Source: Salvelinus alpinus (Eukaryota; Chordata; Actinopteri; Salmoniformes; Salmonidae). From it: a stretch of DNA of 64,000 nt. Positions 1 through 9,313 of the stretch are shown piece by piece. The notes below the pieces were generated by a model that worked only from the letters and a program-made list of their open reading frames with translations, ran no database searches and was not told the DNA's origin. Position 1 is the first letter of the stretch. Each line of letters begins with the position of its first letter. The position numbers and the translations under genes are program-made. The stretch is taken from the NCBI RefSeq assembly GCF_045679555.1, contig NC_092091.1, positions 83,779,157-83,843,156 of the forward strand, in the 5' to 3' direction.

Positions 1-49
1 GAGAACCTAGGAGAGTAAATCTGAACCCATCACAGAGTATTGATTACAG

Positions 50-121
50 GGTTCTGTGCTGTCAAGGTTATCACTCAGGACTCTGAATCCTACAATCTGA
101 GTTCAAGTCTTGGTCGGACCT
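50..121 (+). pseudogene. degenerate tRNA-Gln(CTG), copy 1
   Basis: This 72-nt stretch is collinear with the intact tRNA-Gln genes and keeps a CTG anticodon. The acceptor stem has one mismatch and G-T pairs, the first anticodon-stem pair is lost, and the D-arm differs from the intact copies at several bases. No T4 run closely follows it, unlike the intact genes. It probably does not make a working tRNA. Confidence 0.75.
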
Positions 122-256
122 ACCATGTGAATAATTCTTCCTTGTTGAACTAGAAGACAGCTGTCCAAATATTGTTGTCAGTTGAAAGTATTTGCAACAC
201 GTGACGGAACGACTGTCCATTTTTTTCTGTAAAATTACTAATTTGGTTAAGAATAT

Positions 257-328
257 GGTTCTATGGTGTAATGGTTAGCACTCTGGACTTTGAATCCAGT
301 GATCCGAGTTCAAATCTCGGTAGAACCT
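257..328 (+). tRNA. tRNA-Gln (anticodon TTG), copy 1
   Basis: A 72-nt cloverleaf with a perfect 7-bp acceptor stem (GGTTCTA with TAGAACC), anticodon stem CTGGA/TCCAG and anticodon TTG at 290-292. The T-arm GTTCAAATC serves as the B box and TGGTGTAATGG as the A box of the internal Pol III promoter. A TTTT run at 336-339 is a Pol III terminator. It reads CAA codons. The CCA end is not encoded, as in eukaryotes. Confidence 0.95.
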
Positions 329-443
329 TCCTAGCTTTTGTGCTGAATTATTCACATGGCCTACCAATAATCTCATCTCTTGCTGTTAATCGGGTGAACA
401 AATGACAGGAAAATCTGAACACTTCAGTAATATTTATGTACAG

Positions 444-515
444 GGTTCTATGGTGTAATGGTTAGCACTCAGGACTCTGAATCCTGCGATCCGAGTTCAA
501 ATCTCGGTAGGACCT
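444..515 (+). tRNA. tRNA-Gln (anticodon CTG), copy 1
   Basis: A 72-nt cloverleaf with acceptor stem GGTTCTA/TAGGACC (one G-T wobble), anticodon stem CAGGA/TCCTG and anticodon CTG at 477-479. Internal A and B boxes match those of the neighbouring TTG gene, and a TTTT run at 523-526 can terminate Pol III. It reads CAG codons. It differs from the TTG gene mainly in the anticodon arm and one acceptor base. Confidence 0.95.
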
Positions 516-881
516 ACCTCGATTTTGCAGTGACATACTCCTCTCCTGTCAACTTTAAAATTGTCGTGTGTGAAAGAAACAAGTGGGTGGGAGTTGATGA
601 GCAGTCTTTGGTACACATGAATGGCTAGCCTACAGGAAATGCATACTATGAGTGCCTAGTAGCTTTGTTAATTGAGAACTTGCTACCTCCCAATGAACTG
701 AAAATATTTCCGATTTTTTTCACCCTCATCACATCAATCGTGTTGGAAATATGTGGACTTACAAGTTGTTACATGGTAGGGTAGCCCAGTTGATACCGTT
801 TATGGCCAGAAAATATTTTCTCTGTTTTTCCGGAGAACCTAGGAGAGTAAATCTGAACCCATCACAGAGTATTGATTACAG

Positions 882-953
882 GGTTCTGTGCTGTCAAGGT
901 TATCACTCAGGACTCTGAATCCTACTATCTGAGTTCAAGTCTTGGTCGGACCT
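882..953 (+). pseudogene. degenerate tRNA-Gln(CTG), copy 2
   Basis: Second-unit counterpart of 50-121, with the same weakened acceptor and D-arm and a CTG anticodon. It differs from copy 1 by one base (ACTAT for ACAAT after the anticodon stem). Its decay predates the array duplication, since the copies share the same defects. Confidence 0.75.
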
Positions 954-1088
954 ACCATGTGAATAATTCTTCCTTGTTGAACTAGAAGACAGCTGTCCAA
1001 ATATTGTTGTCAGTTGAAAGTATTTGCAACACGTGAAGGAACGACTGTCCATTTTTTTCTGTAAAATTCCAAATTTGGTTAAGAATAT

Positions 1089-1160
1089 GGTTCTATGGTG
1101 TAATGGTTAGCACTCTGGACTTTGAATCCAGTGATCCGAGTTCAAATCTCGGTAGAACCT
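1089..1160 (+). tRNA. tRNA-Gln (anticodon TTG), copy 2
   Basis: Identical over 72 nt to the gene at 257-328, exactly 832 bp downstream, including the TTTT run shortly after the 3' end. Confidence 0.95.
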
Positions 1161-1275
1161 TCCTAGCTTTTGTGCTGAATTATTCACATGGCCTACCAAT
1201 AATCTCATCTCTTGCTGTTAATCGGGTGAACAAATGACAGGAAAATCTGAACACTTCAACAATATTTATGTACAG

Positions 1276-1347
1276 GGTTCTATGGTGTAATGGTTAGCAC
1301 TCAGGACTCTGAATCCTGCGATCCGAGTTCAAATCTCGGTAGGACCT
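1276..1347 (+). tRNA. tRNA-Gln (anticodon CTG), copy 2
   Basis: Identical over 72 nt to the gene at 444-515, exactly 832 bp downstream, followed by GATTTTG with the T4 terminator. Confidence 0.95.
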
Positions 1348-1713
1348 ACCTTGATTTTGCAGTGACATACTCCTCTCCTGTCAACTTTAAAATTGTCGTG
1401 TGTGAAAGAAACAAGTGGGTGGGAGTTGATGAGCAGTCTTTGGTACACATGACTGGCTAGCCTACAGGAAATGCATACTATGAGTGCCTAGTAGGTTTGT
1501 TAATTGAGAACTTGCTACCTCCCAATGAACTGAAAATATTTCAGATTTTTTTCACCCTCATCACATCAATCGTGTTGGAAATATGTGGACTTACAAGTTG
1601 TTACATGGTAGGGTAGCCCAGTTGATACCGTTTATGGCCAGAAAATATTTTCTCTGTTTTTCCGGAGAACCTAGGAGAGTAAATCTGAACCCATCACAGA
1701 GTATTGATTACAG

Positions 1714-1785
1714 GGTTCTGTGCTGTCAAGGTTATCACTCAGGACTCTGAATCCTACAATCTGAGTTCAAGTCTTGGTCGGACCT
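1714..1785 (+). pseudogene. degenerate tRNA-Gln(CTG), copy 3
   Basis: Third-unit counterpart of 50-121 with the same sequence as copy 1: CTG anticodon, mismatched acceptor stem and altered D-arm. Confidence 0.75.
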
Positions 1786-1920
1786 ACCATGTGAATAATT
1801 CTTCCTTGTTGAACTAGAAGACAGCTGTCCAAATATTGTTGTCAGTTGAAAGTATTTGCAACACGTGAAGGAACGACTGTCCATTTTTTTCTGTAAAATT
1901 CCAAATTTGGTTAAGAATAT

Positions 1921-1992
1921 GGTTCTATGGTGTAATGGTTAGCACTCTGGACTTTGAATCCAGTGATCCGAGTTCAAATCTCGGTAGAACCT
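1921..1992 (+). tRNA. tRNA-Gln (anticodon TTG), copy 3
   Basis: Third identical copy of the 72-nt TTG gene with intact stems, A and B boxes and a downstream T4 run. Confidence 0.95.
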
Positions 1993-2107
1993 TCCTAGCT
2001 TTTGTGCTGAATTATTCACATGGCCTACCAATAATCTCATCTCTTGCTGTTAATCGGGTGAACAAATGACAGGAAAATCTGAACACTTCAACAATATTTA
2101 TGTACAG

Positions 2108-2179
2108 GGTTCTATGGTGTAATGGTTAGCACTCAGGACTCTGAATCCTGCGATCCGAGTTCAAATCTCGGTAGGACCT
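2108..2179 (+). tRNA. tRNA-Gln (anticodon CTG), copy 3
   Basis: Third identical copy of the 72-nt CTG gene with intact stems, A and B boxes and a downstream T4 run. Confidence 0.95.
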
Positions 2180-2543
2180 ACCTTGATTTTGCAGTGACAT
2201 ACTCCTCTCCTGTCAACTTTAAAATTGTCGTGTGTGAAAGAAACAAGTGGGTGGGAGTTGATGAGCAGTCTTCGGTACACATGAATGGCTAGCCTATAGG
2301 AAATGCATACTATGAGTGCCTAGTACGGTAATTGAGAACTTGCTACCCCCCAATGAACTGAAAATATTTCAGATATTTTTTCACCCTCATCACATCAATC
2401 GTGATGGAAATATGTGGATTTACAAGTTGTTACATGGTAGGGTAGCCCAGTTGACACCGTTTATGGCCAGAAAATATTTTCTCTGTTTTTCCGGAGAACC
2501 AAGGAGAGTAAAATCTGAACCCATCACGGAGTATTGATTACAG

Positions 2544-2615
2544 GGTTCTGTGCTGTAAAGGTTATCACTCAGGACTTTGAATCCTACAATCCGAGTTTAA
2601 TTCTTGGTAGGACCT
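2544..2615 (+). pseudogene. tRNA-Gln-like copy 4, TTG anticodon, partly decayed
   Basis: It occupies the position of the degenerate tRNA in the fourth, truncated unit but differs from copies 1-3. The anticodon is TTG, and the acceptor pairs better (TAGGACC instead of TCGGACC at the 3' side). The T-loop reads TTTAATT, losing the conserved C after TT, and the D-arm stays degenerate. Function is doubtful. Confidence 0.65.
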
Positions 2616-2639
2616 ATCTGACATGGTAGGACCTTGGTA

Positions 2640-3298
2640 GGACCTGTCTGACATGTTGTTGGGGGTGATGGTGTTTAGTTGGGGTGTCTGACGTGTTGTT
2701 GGGGCTGATGGTGTTTAGTTTGGGTGTCTGACGTGTTGTTGGGGCTGATGGTGTTTAGTTGGGGTGTCTGACATGTTGTTGGGGCTGATGGTGTTTAGTT
2801 GGGGTGTCTGACGTGTTGTTGGGGCTGATGGTGTTTAGTTGGGGTGTCTGACATGTTGTTGGGGCTGATGGTGTTTAGTTGGGGTGTCTGATGTTTTGTT
2901 GGGGCTGATGGTGTTTAGTTGGGGTGTCTGACGTGTTGTTGGGGCTGATGGTGTTTAGTTGGGGTGTCTGACATGTTGTTGGGGTGATGGTGTTTAGTTG
3001 GGGTGTCTGACAGTGTTGGGGTGATGGTGTTTATTTGGGGTGTCTGACAGTGTTGGGGTGATGGTGTTTAGTTGGGGTGTCTGACAGTGTTGGGGTGATG
3101 GTGTTTAGTTGGGGTGTCTGACATGTCGTTGGGGTGATGGTGTTTAGTTGGGGTGTCTGACAGTGTTGGGGTGATGGTGTTTATTTGGGGTGTCTGACAG
3201 TGTTGGGGTGATGGTGTTTAGTTGGGGTGTCTGACATGTCGTTGGGGTGATGGTGTTTAGTTGGGGTGTCTGACAGTGTTGGGGTGATGGTGTTTATT
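2640..3298 (+). repeat. Minisatellite, 40-bp unit shrinking to about 31 bp
   Basis: About 18 GT-rich units with the core GATGGTGTTTAGTTGGGGTG. The left units are 40 bp with GTTGTTGGGGCT; the right units lack part of this and read CAGTGTTGGGG. The array begins directly after the fourth tRNA-like copy, whose tail (GGTAGGACCTGTCTGAC) grades into the repeat. No gene is seen. Confidence 0.95.
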
Positions 3299-3639
3299 AA
3301 TTAGGCCAGTACAGTATCTGTCGTGACTGGATAGTGTTGATACCACTTGATATGTGTGTATATTTACATACAGAGAGCTCCAGTAAGTTCACATGAGTTG
3401 AATTATTGCTGTGTGACTTGACAGCAACATCTTGCTGTTTTCTTCAGTGGGAGAACATTTGAAGAGAGTGACTTTGACTTGTCAGCTGTGAGGTTAAAGT
3501 CATGAACACCAAGTTTGCCTCCCTTGCCTCAGGCATCTCTGACCCCATAGCAGGAACTGTCTATCCCCATCCTCAGTTTGAGCATGTTGATAGGACGTAG
3601 GACTGTTATTTCACTGCAAAAGCCAAGCAGGTTCTAGCT
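3299..3639. other. Intergenic, no gene seen
   Basis: Apparently single-copy sequence between a minisatellite and a repeat fragment. I see no open frame, splice pattern or RNA gene that I can support. Confidence 0.5.
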
Positions 3640-3870
3640 AAATGTACATATTACCTCAATTACCTCGACTAACTTGTACCCTCTACACATTGACTTGTTA
3701 CTGGTACCACCTGTAAATAGTCTCGTTATTGTTATTTTATAGTGTTAATAAAAAAAAAAAAGGTTATTTAGTAAATATTTTTTTAACTGTCAGTAAGCAT
3801 TTCACGGTGATGTCTACACCTGTTGTATTCGCCGCATGTGACCAATAGAATTAGATTTGTATAGAGATGT
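3640..3870 (+). repeat. Interspersed repeat fragment (salmonid type)
   Basis: This contains CTCGACTAACTTGTACC, then a CATTGAC...GGTACC...CTGTAAATAGTC segment, an A-run, and the tail GTAAGCATTTCACGGTG with TGTTGTATTCGCCGCATGTG. I recognise this order from abundant trout and salmon repeats. The tail recurs near 24015-24078. The internal segment is the same one that is amplified at 50840-51695. The exact family name is not certain. Confidence 0.65.
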
Positions 3871-3944
3871 GAACATGGATCAGTGGATTCAATGTCCAGA
3901 CAGATAAACATGACATAGACCCTGATAGTGATGACAGCTGGGAA

Positions 3945-4850
3945 GGGTATAGATCCCTGGTTCAGAGACACAGTAGACCTCAGTCCCCTTGGCTTATCCC
4001 TGGTTCAGAGACAGTAGATCTCAGTCCCCTTGGCTTATCCCTGGTTCAGAGACAGTAGATCTCAGTCCTCTTGGCCAGTACGGTTGTTGAACCTACGACC
4101 TTGGCTTATCCCTGGTTCAGACACAGTAGATCTCAGTCCCCTTGGCCAGTACGGTTGGCTTTGGCTTATCCGTGGTTCAGAGACAGTAGACCTCAGTCCT
4201 CTTGGCCAGTACGGTTGTTGAACCTACGACCTTGGCTTATCCCTGGTTCAGACACAGTAGATCTCAGTCCCCTTGGCTTATCCCTGGTTCAGAGACAGTA
4301 GATCTCAGTCCTCTTGGCCAGTACGGTTGTTGAACCTACGACATTGGCTTATCCCTGGTTCAGACACAGTAGATCTCAGTCCCCTTGGCCAGTACGGTTG
4401 GCTTTGGCTTATCCGTGGTTCAGAGACAGTAGACCTCAGTCCTCTTGGCCAGTACGGTTGTTGAACCTACGACCTTGGTTTATCCCTGGTTCAGACACAG
4501 TAGATCTCAGTCCCCTTGGCTTATCCCTGGTTCAGAGACAGTAGATCTCAGTCCTCTTGGCCAGTACGGTTGTTGAACCTACGCCCTTGGCTTATCCCTG
4601 GTTCAGACACAGTAGATCTCATTCCCCTTGGCTTATCCCTGGTTCAGAGACAGTAGATCTCAGTCCTCTTGGCCAGTACGGTTGTTGAACCTACGACCTT
4701 GGCTTATCCCTGGTTCAGAGACAGTAGATCTCAGTCCCCTTGGCCAGTACGGTTGTTGAACCTACGACCTTGGCTTATCCCTGGTTCAGAGACAGTAGAC
4801 CTCAGTCCCCTTGGCCAGTACGGTTGTTGAACCTACGACCTTGGCTTCAT
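3945..4850 (+). repeat. Minisatellite with about 243-bp higher-order period
   Basis: Units built on GGCTTATCCCTGGTTCAGAG, CAGTAGATCTCAGTC and CTTGGCCAGTACGGTTG occur in long and short forms. The same order recurs 243 bp apart (for example 4030 and 4273). Because 243 is a multiple of three, short open frames of 60-76 codons repeat through it. They carry no recognisable domain. Confidence 0.95.
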
Positions 4851-4937
4851 CCTATTGTTTTCATGTATGTTGTTATTACAGTACAAACTGAAGTTGTTTT
4901 GGACTCTCCCACTCTAGTCTAAATAATCATTGAATAG

Positions 4938-5330
4938 CCTCTCTCCTTTCCTCTTTTTTTTCTCTCTCTCTCTCTCCTCTCTCCTTTCCTCTTTTTTTCT
5001 CTCTCTCCTCTCTCCTTTCCTCTTTTTTTCTCTCTCTCTCCTTCTCTCTCCTTTCCTCTTTTTTTCTCTCTCCTTTCTCCTCTCTCCTTACCTCTTTTTC
5101 TCTCTCCTCTCTCCTTCTCTCTTTTTCTCTCTCCTTCTCTCTCCTCTCTCCTTCTCTCTCTCTCCTCTCCTCCTTTCTCCTTCCCTCTTTTTCTCTCTCC
5201 TCTCTCCTTCCCTCTTTTTCTCTCTCCTCTCTTTTTCTCTCTCTCCTTCTCTCTCCTCTCTCCTTCTCTCTCTCTCCTCTCTCCTTACCTCTTTTTCTCT
5301 CTCTCCTTCACCTTTCACCCCGTCTCTATC
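4938..5330 (+). repeat. Polypyrimidine (CT-rich) tract
   Basis: Nearly 400 bp of C and T only, with irregular TCTCTCTCC and TTTTTCTC motifs. The mirror-like polypurine/polypyrimidine composition can form triplex DNA in principle. The Ser/Leu-rich and Glu/Arg-rich open frames on the two strands are composition artefacts. Confidence 0.95.
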
Positions 5331-5346
5331 ACATCATGTGGATGTA

Positions 5347-5952
5347 GTTTAGTCTTAGCTGAGACATTATATAGAGTCAGTGATATTTAGTCTTAGCTGA
5401 GACATTATATAGAGTTAGTGATATTTAGTCTTAGCTGAGACATTATATAGGGTCAGTGATATTTAGTCTTAGCTGAGACATTATATAGGGTCAGTGATAT
5501 TTAGTCTTAGCTGAGACATTATATAGAGTCAGTGATATTTAGTCTTAGCTGAGACATTATATAGAGTTAGTGATATTTAGTCTTAGCTGAGACATTATAT
5601 AGAGTTAGTGATATTTAGTCTTAGCTGAGACATTATATAGGGTCAGTGATATTTAGTCTTAGCTGAGACATTATATAGAGTTAGTGATATTTAGTCTTAG
5701 CTGAGACATTATATAGAGTCAGTGATATTTAGTCTTAGCTGAGACATTATATAGGGTCAGTGATATTTACTCTTAGCTGAGACATTATATAGGGTCAGTG
5801 ATATTTAGTCTTAGCTGAGACATTATATAAGGTCAGTGATATTTAGTCTTAGCTGAGACATTATATAGGGTCAGTGATATTTAGTCTTAGCTGAGACATT
5901 ATATAGAGTCAGTGATATTTAGTCTTAGCTGAGACATTATATAAGGTCAGTG
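5347..5952 (+). repeat. 38-bp minisatellite
   Basis: About 16 units with the core TTAGTCTTAGCTGAGACATT followed by ATATAGAGTCAGTGATA. Variation is limited to a few sites (AGAGTC, AGAGTT, AGGGTC, AAGGTC). Confidence 0.97.
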
Positions 5953-6879
5953 AGGACCACTGGTGTGGTCACAAAGCATATATACACGTCATAAGCCATG
6001 GCAAAATGTTTAGAATAGCAGGAAATTAGCTGTTAAAATGCAACATTTTCTCTAAGCCTCATGGCAAAATGTGTTGAGTTGCAGGAAATTAGCTTTAAAA
6101 CAGCAACATGTTCTATCTGCCTCATGGCAAAATGTGTTGAATTGCAGTCCTGAGACCACTCCTGTTTTTAATCTACATATCCAGGGCTCTATGCTGACAT
6201 GTTTTGTACCAGGAGCACATGTACTCTTAATTTGAAACATGTAGGAGCACACAAACAGATTTAGGAACACAAAGCAAGTATTTTGGGGAAGTGTTTTTAT
6301 TATAAGAAATTACTAAATGTCACTTAGGTGAGACAAAAAAATGTCAGCTGCCCCTTTAAGGGTGGGAGGTTACCGTGGTAACAGGAATGCACTTGACGCA
6401 CGCCTGTCTCTTCTCTAGCAGTTGAGCAAGCTTAAATTAGCATTGAAAAACAACCTCGCATGTGAAGAAAACAATGTAAATAGCAAAGAAACACGAGGAC
6501 GACGTCACATTTGTGTAGACTTTCCGGTAAATTCCACCAACTTCTATGCCTGTGAAAATTAATCTTTCAGCACTTCACTCACAGTGATCACTGCGCCCCA
6601 GGTGCTGTCGCTGCGTGAGGCATTGAAATAGAATGGATAGAAAGGGCGTTGCCATTCATGTCAGCGACCGCATTATAAGTGTAGGTTGAGTGTACCAACG
6701 ACTTATAAAATGCACTAGATGACAAATAGGTGTAGTTTGAAGCCACCGTGCCTCCATCTTGGTACTCCCTCACTGTTGTAAAACTATCGTGGAAGATATA
6801 GAAATGCATTTATTAATGTCTACGTTCACTTTTTATCACTTTATTCTATTACAGACACCTTAACCCAGCACAGCCAGAA
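5953..6879. other. Intergenic with repeat fragments
   Basis: At 5995-6140 a short motif (CATGGCAAAATG...AGGAAATTAGCT) occurs three times, resembling a common salmonid interspersed repeat. 6180-6300 continues as probable repeat sequence. 6300-6879 looks single-copy. I see no gene. Confidence 0.5.
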
Positions 6880-7075
6880 GAGGAACTGGCCACCCCTCAG
6901 AGCCTGGTTCCTCTCTAGGTTTCTTCCTAGGTTTTAAGCCTTTCTAGGGAGTTTTTCAAAGCCACCGTGCTTCTACATCTGCATTGCTTGCTGTTTGGGG
7001 TTTTAGGCAGGGTTTCTGTACAGCACTTTGTGACATCGGTTGATGCAAATATATTTGATTGATTGATTAAGGCAT
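6880..7075 (+). repeat. Teleost interspersed repeat with GATT tail
   Basis: This contains CCAGAAGAGGAACTGGCCAC, CTCTAGGTTTCTTCCTAGG, TTTTTCAAAGCCACCGTGCT and GCACTTTGTGACATCGG. It ends in TTTGATTGATTGAT. I recognise this block as an abundant teleost repeat, probably a retroposon 3' region, and the short tandem tail fits target-primed insertion. The exact family is not assigned. Confidence 0.7.
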
Positions 7076-7424
7076 ACTTTAAAACTATATTATGTGAGCT
7101 AAACATAAAAATACAAAATTTTAAAATACATTAAAACATTTTCCTTAAAATATCATTTTTAGAGATTACTAATGATACTGTCCCCACTACAACAACAAAA
7201 AATACTTAAATACATGTATATTTGTCCTTGAAACATTTGATTGAAATACTGTGGAATTCCATTCATTCCTATGGAGAATGTTCCTACTGGGGAGTGCCAA
7301 TATGGCCGACCGGTGGCTTCAAAGACTTTCATTGGCCAATACATAGCATCACCAATCCAGGGTTTATATACATAATTCGCGTGTACTCATTGGAGCCAAG
7401 CAGGACGTAAAAGCAGAAAGTGTA

Positions 7425-7594
7425 CCAGAGGAGGCTGGTGGGAGGACCTATTGGAGGACAGGCTCATTGTAATTGGCTGGAAGGGAATAAACGGAACTGA
7501 GTCAAACATACAGTATGTGTTCGATACCATTCCATTGATTCTATTCCAGCCATTACAATGAGCCAATCCTCCTTAGATCCACCAGCCTCCTCTG
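7425..7594. mobile_element. Fold-back (MITE-like) element
   Basis: The left end CAGAGGAGGCTGGTGGGAGG is the near inverse of the right end CCACCAGCCTCCTCTG. The inner parts also pair: GGCTCATTGTAATTGGCTGG with CCAGCCATTACAATGAGCC. The whole element folds into one long hairpin of about 170 bp, flanked by GTA/GTGTA-like sequence. It has no coding capacity and would be mobilised in trans. A diverged relative lies at 56606-56777. Confidence 0.8.
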
Positions 7595-7843
7595 AAGTGT
7601 ACCCATCAATATGTGCTGTGACCCTTCACTAAGCCCCACCACCTTAGTTACTGTTGCTAACTCGGAGAAGTTTTGTCTTTTATGTTCCCGTGAACATGGA
7701 GAAAAGCATTGTGGTAACACTAAGGGAACTCCCAAAAGAGGTACTCAGTAACATTTGGTTTTGACTCCATCCTATGAGCTCTCCAGGTACCGACTGTCAG
7801 TATTACGTGAGCCCCAGGCATGCCGTTTTATCATTTATTAAGG
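7595..7843. other. Intergenic, no gene seen
   Basis: Apparently single-copy sequence with no supported feature. Confidence 0.5.
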
Positions 7844-8408
7844 ACTTCATGCTCTCCTTACTTCTTACTATTTATCTACCAATGACTTCATGCTCTCCTT
7901 ACTTCTTACTATTTATCTACCAATGACTTCATGCTCTCCTTACTTCTTACTATTTATCTACCAATGACTTCATGCTCTCCTTACTTCTTACTATTTATCT
8001 ACCAATGACTTCATGCTCTCCTTACTTCTTACTATTTATCTACCAATGACTTCATGCTCTCCTTACTTCTTACTATTTATCTACCAATGACTTCATGCTC
8101 TCCTTACTTCTTACTGTTTATCTACCAATGACTTCATGCTCTCCTTACTTCTTACTATTTATCTACCAATGACTTCATGCTCTCCTTACTTCTTACTATT
8201 TATCTATCAATGACTTCATGCTCTCCTTACTTCTTACTGTTTATCTACCAATGACTTCATGCTCTCCTTAGTTCTTACTATTTATCTACCAATGACTTCA
8301 TGCTCTCCTTACTTCTTACTGTTTATCTACCAATGACTTCATGCTCTCCTTACTTCTTACTATTTATCTACCAATGACTTCATGCTCTCCTTACTTCTTA
8401 CCTACCAA
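7844..8408 (+). repeat. 41-bp minisatellite upstream of the choline transporter gene
   Basis: About 14 units with the core CATGCTCTCCTTACTTCTTA followed by CTATTTATCTACCAATGACTT, nearly identical to one another. It ends about 230 bp before the start codon of the transporter gene, so it may lie in or near the promoter. Confidence 0.97.
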
Positions 8409-8639
8409 TCACCATATGCTCTCCTTACTGCTTTGAATGCCCTGCCCACTTCCCTTTACTCCTCCTCCACTGCGACCAATCAAGCCAGAAGTAGAAAAGA
8501 GCAGACGCCCTGAGCTATCCAACCAGGAACAAGACTATACTGCTACTACTACAACTAGACAGAACTCCTGACAGTCACTGTTCTGTCTGGGAGTGTTCAG
8601 AGTCACTGTTCTGTCTGTGAGCATTCCCAGTGTTCCACC
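8409..8639 (+). promoter_or_regulatory. Probable promoter / 5' UTR of slc5a7-like gene
   Basis: This is the 230 bp of non-repeat sequence before the start codon, with a CCAAT motif at 8476-8480. A small duplication of GTCACTGTTCTGTCTG lies at 8575-8620. No clear TATA box is visible. In other vertebrates the start codon of SLC5A7 lies in the second exon. A non-coding first exon further upstream, with an acceptor such as CCCAG at 8626-8630, is therefore possible. The start site is not determined. Confidence 0.35.
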
Positions 8640-8823
8640 ATGGTTCTGAACATTCCAGGTGTGGTTGCCATGGCAGTGTTCTATCTGCTGGTCCTGGGGA
8701 CAGGTTTGTGGGCGGCTCGGAAGTCCAGGGCTATGGAGAAGAAAAGCACGGGAGACAAGACAGAGATAACCTTACTGGGAGACAGGAATATCGGCCTGCT
8801 TGTGGGAATATTCACCATGACTG
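8640..8823 (+). CDS. slc5a7: slc5a7-like exon 1
   Basis: Encodes residues 1-61 plus the first base of codon 62. It starts with [17 protein letters not shown], the extracellular N-terminus and first membrane span. It ends in [11 protein letters not shown], a conserved SLC5A7 stretch. The donor is GACTG|GTAGGT. Confidence 0.93.
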
Positions 8824-9269
8824 GTAGGTGAGGTGTGGGCGTGTCTTTAGATCTGTGTAATGCATTACAACAGTACTCACTATTACTGTATTCATACTGT
8901 ACTGCACCTGTACACCTGTACTCACTATTACTGTATTCATACTGTACTGTATCTTTACACCTGTACTCACTATTACTGTATTCACACTGTACTGCACCTG
9001 TACACCTGTACTCACTATTACTGTATTCATACTGTACTGTATCTTTACACCTGTACTCAGTATTACTGTATTCATACTGTACTGTAGATACAGTATAGAT
9101 CATTCCTTACCTTTGGACAAACGGTGTGTGTGTGTGTCATCAGCTACGTGGGTTGGAGGAGGCTTTATCGTAGGGATAGCGGAGGTGGTCTATAACCCTA
9201 ACCTGGGTCTGGTCTGGGCTTTCATGCCCCTACAGAGCTCCGTCTCCTTCATCATCGGTAAGACGCACA

Positions 9270-9313
<44 letters not shown>

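Larger units (their letters stand above)
1..2630 (+). repeat. 832-bp tandem repeat carrying tRNA-Gln genes
   Basis: A long unit starts near 1, 833, 1665 and 2494 (spacings 832, 832 and 829). Copies differ by only a few substitutions, so the duplication is recent or homogenised. Each full copy holds, in order, a degenerate tRNA-Gln, an intact tRNA-Gln(TTG), an intact tRNA-Gln(CTG) and about 300 bp of spacer. The fourth copy ends just after its degenerate tRNA, where a minisatellite starts. The left edge of the array lies outside the window. Short open frames in the spacer, such as 2316-2537, are incidental. Confidence 0.95.

Noticed and set aside
2316-2537. 73-residue frame in the tRNA repeat spacer
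   Set aside because: It is open only in the last unit because of small differences. The equivalent frames in the other units are broken, and the sequence resembles no family I know.
4930-5352. Ser/Leu-rich 140-residue protein, and Glu/Arg-rich 76-residue protein on the other strand
   Set aside because: Pure CT low-complexity DNA gives such frames by composition alone.
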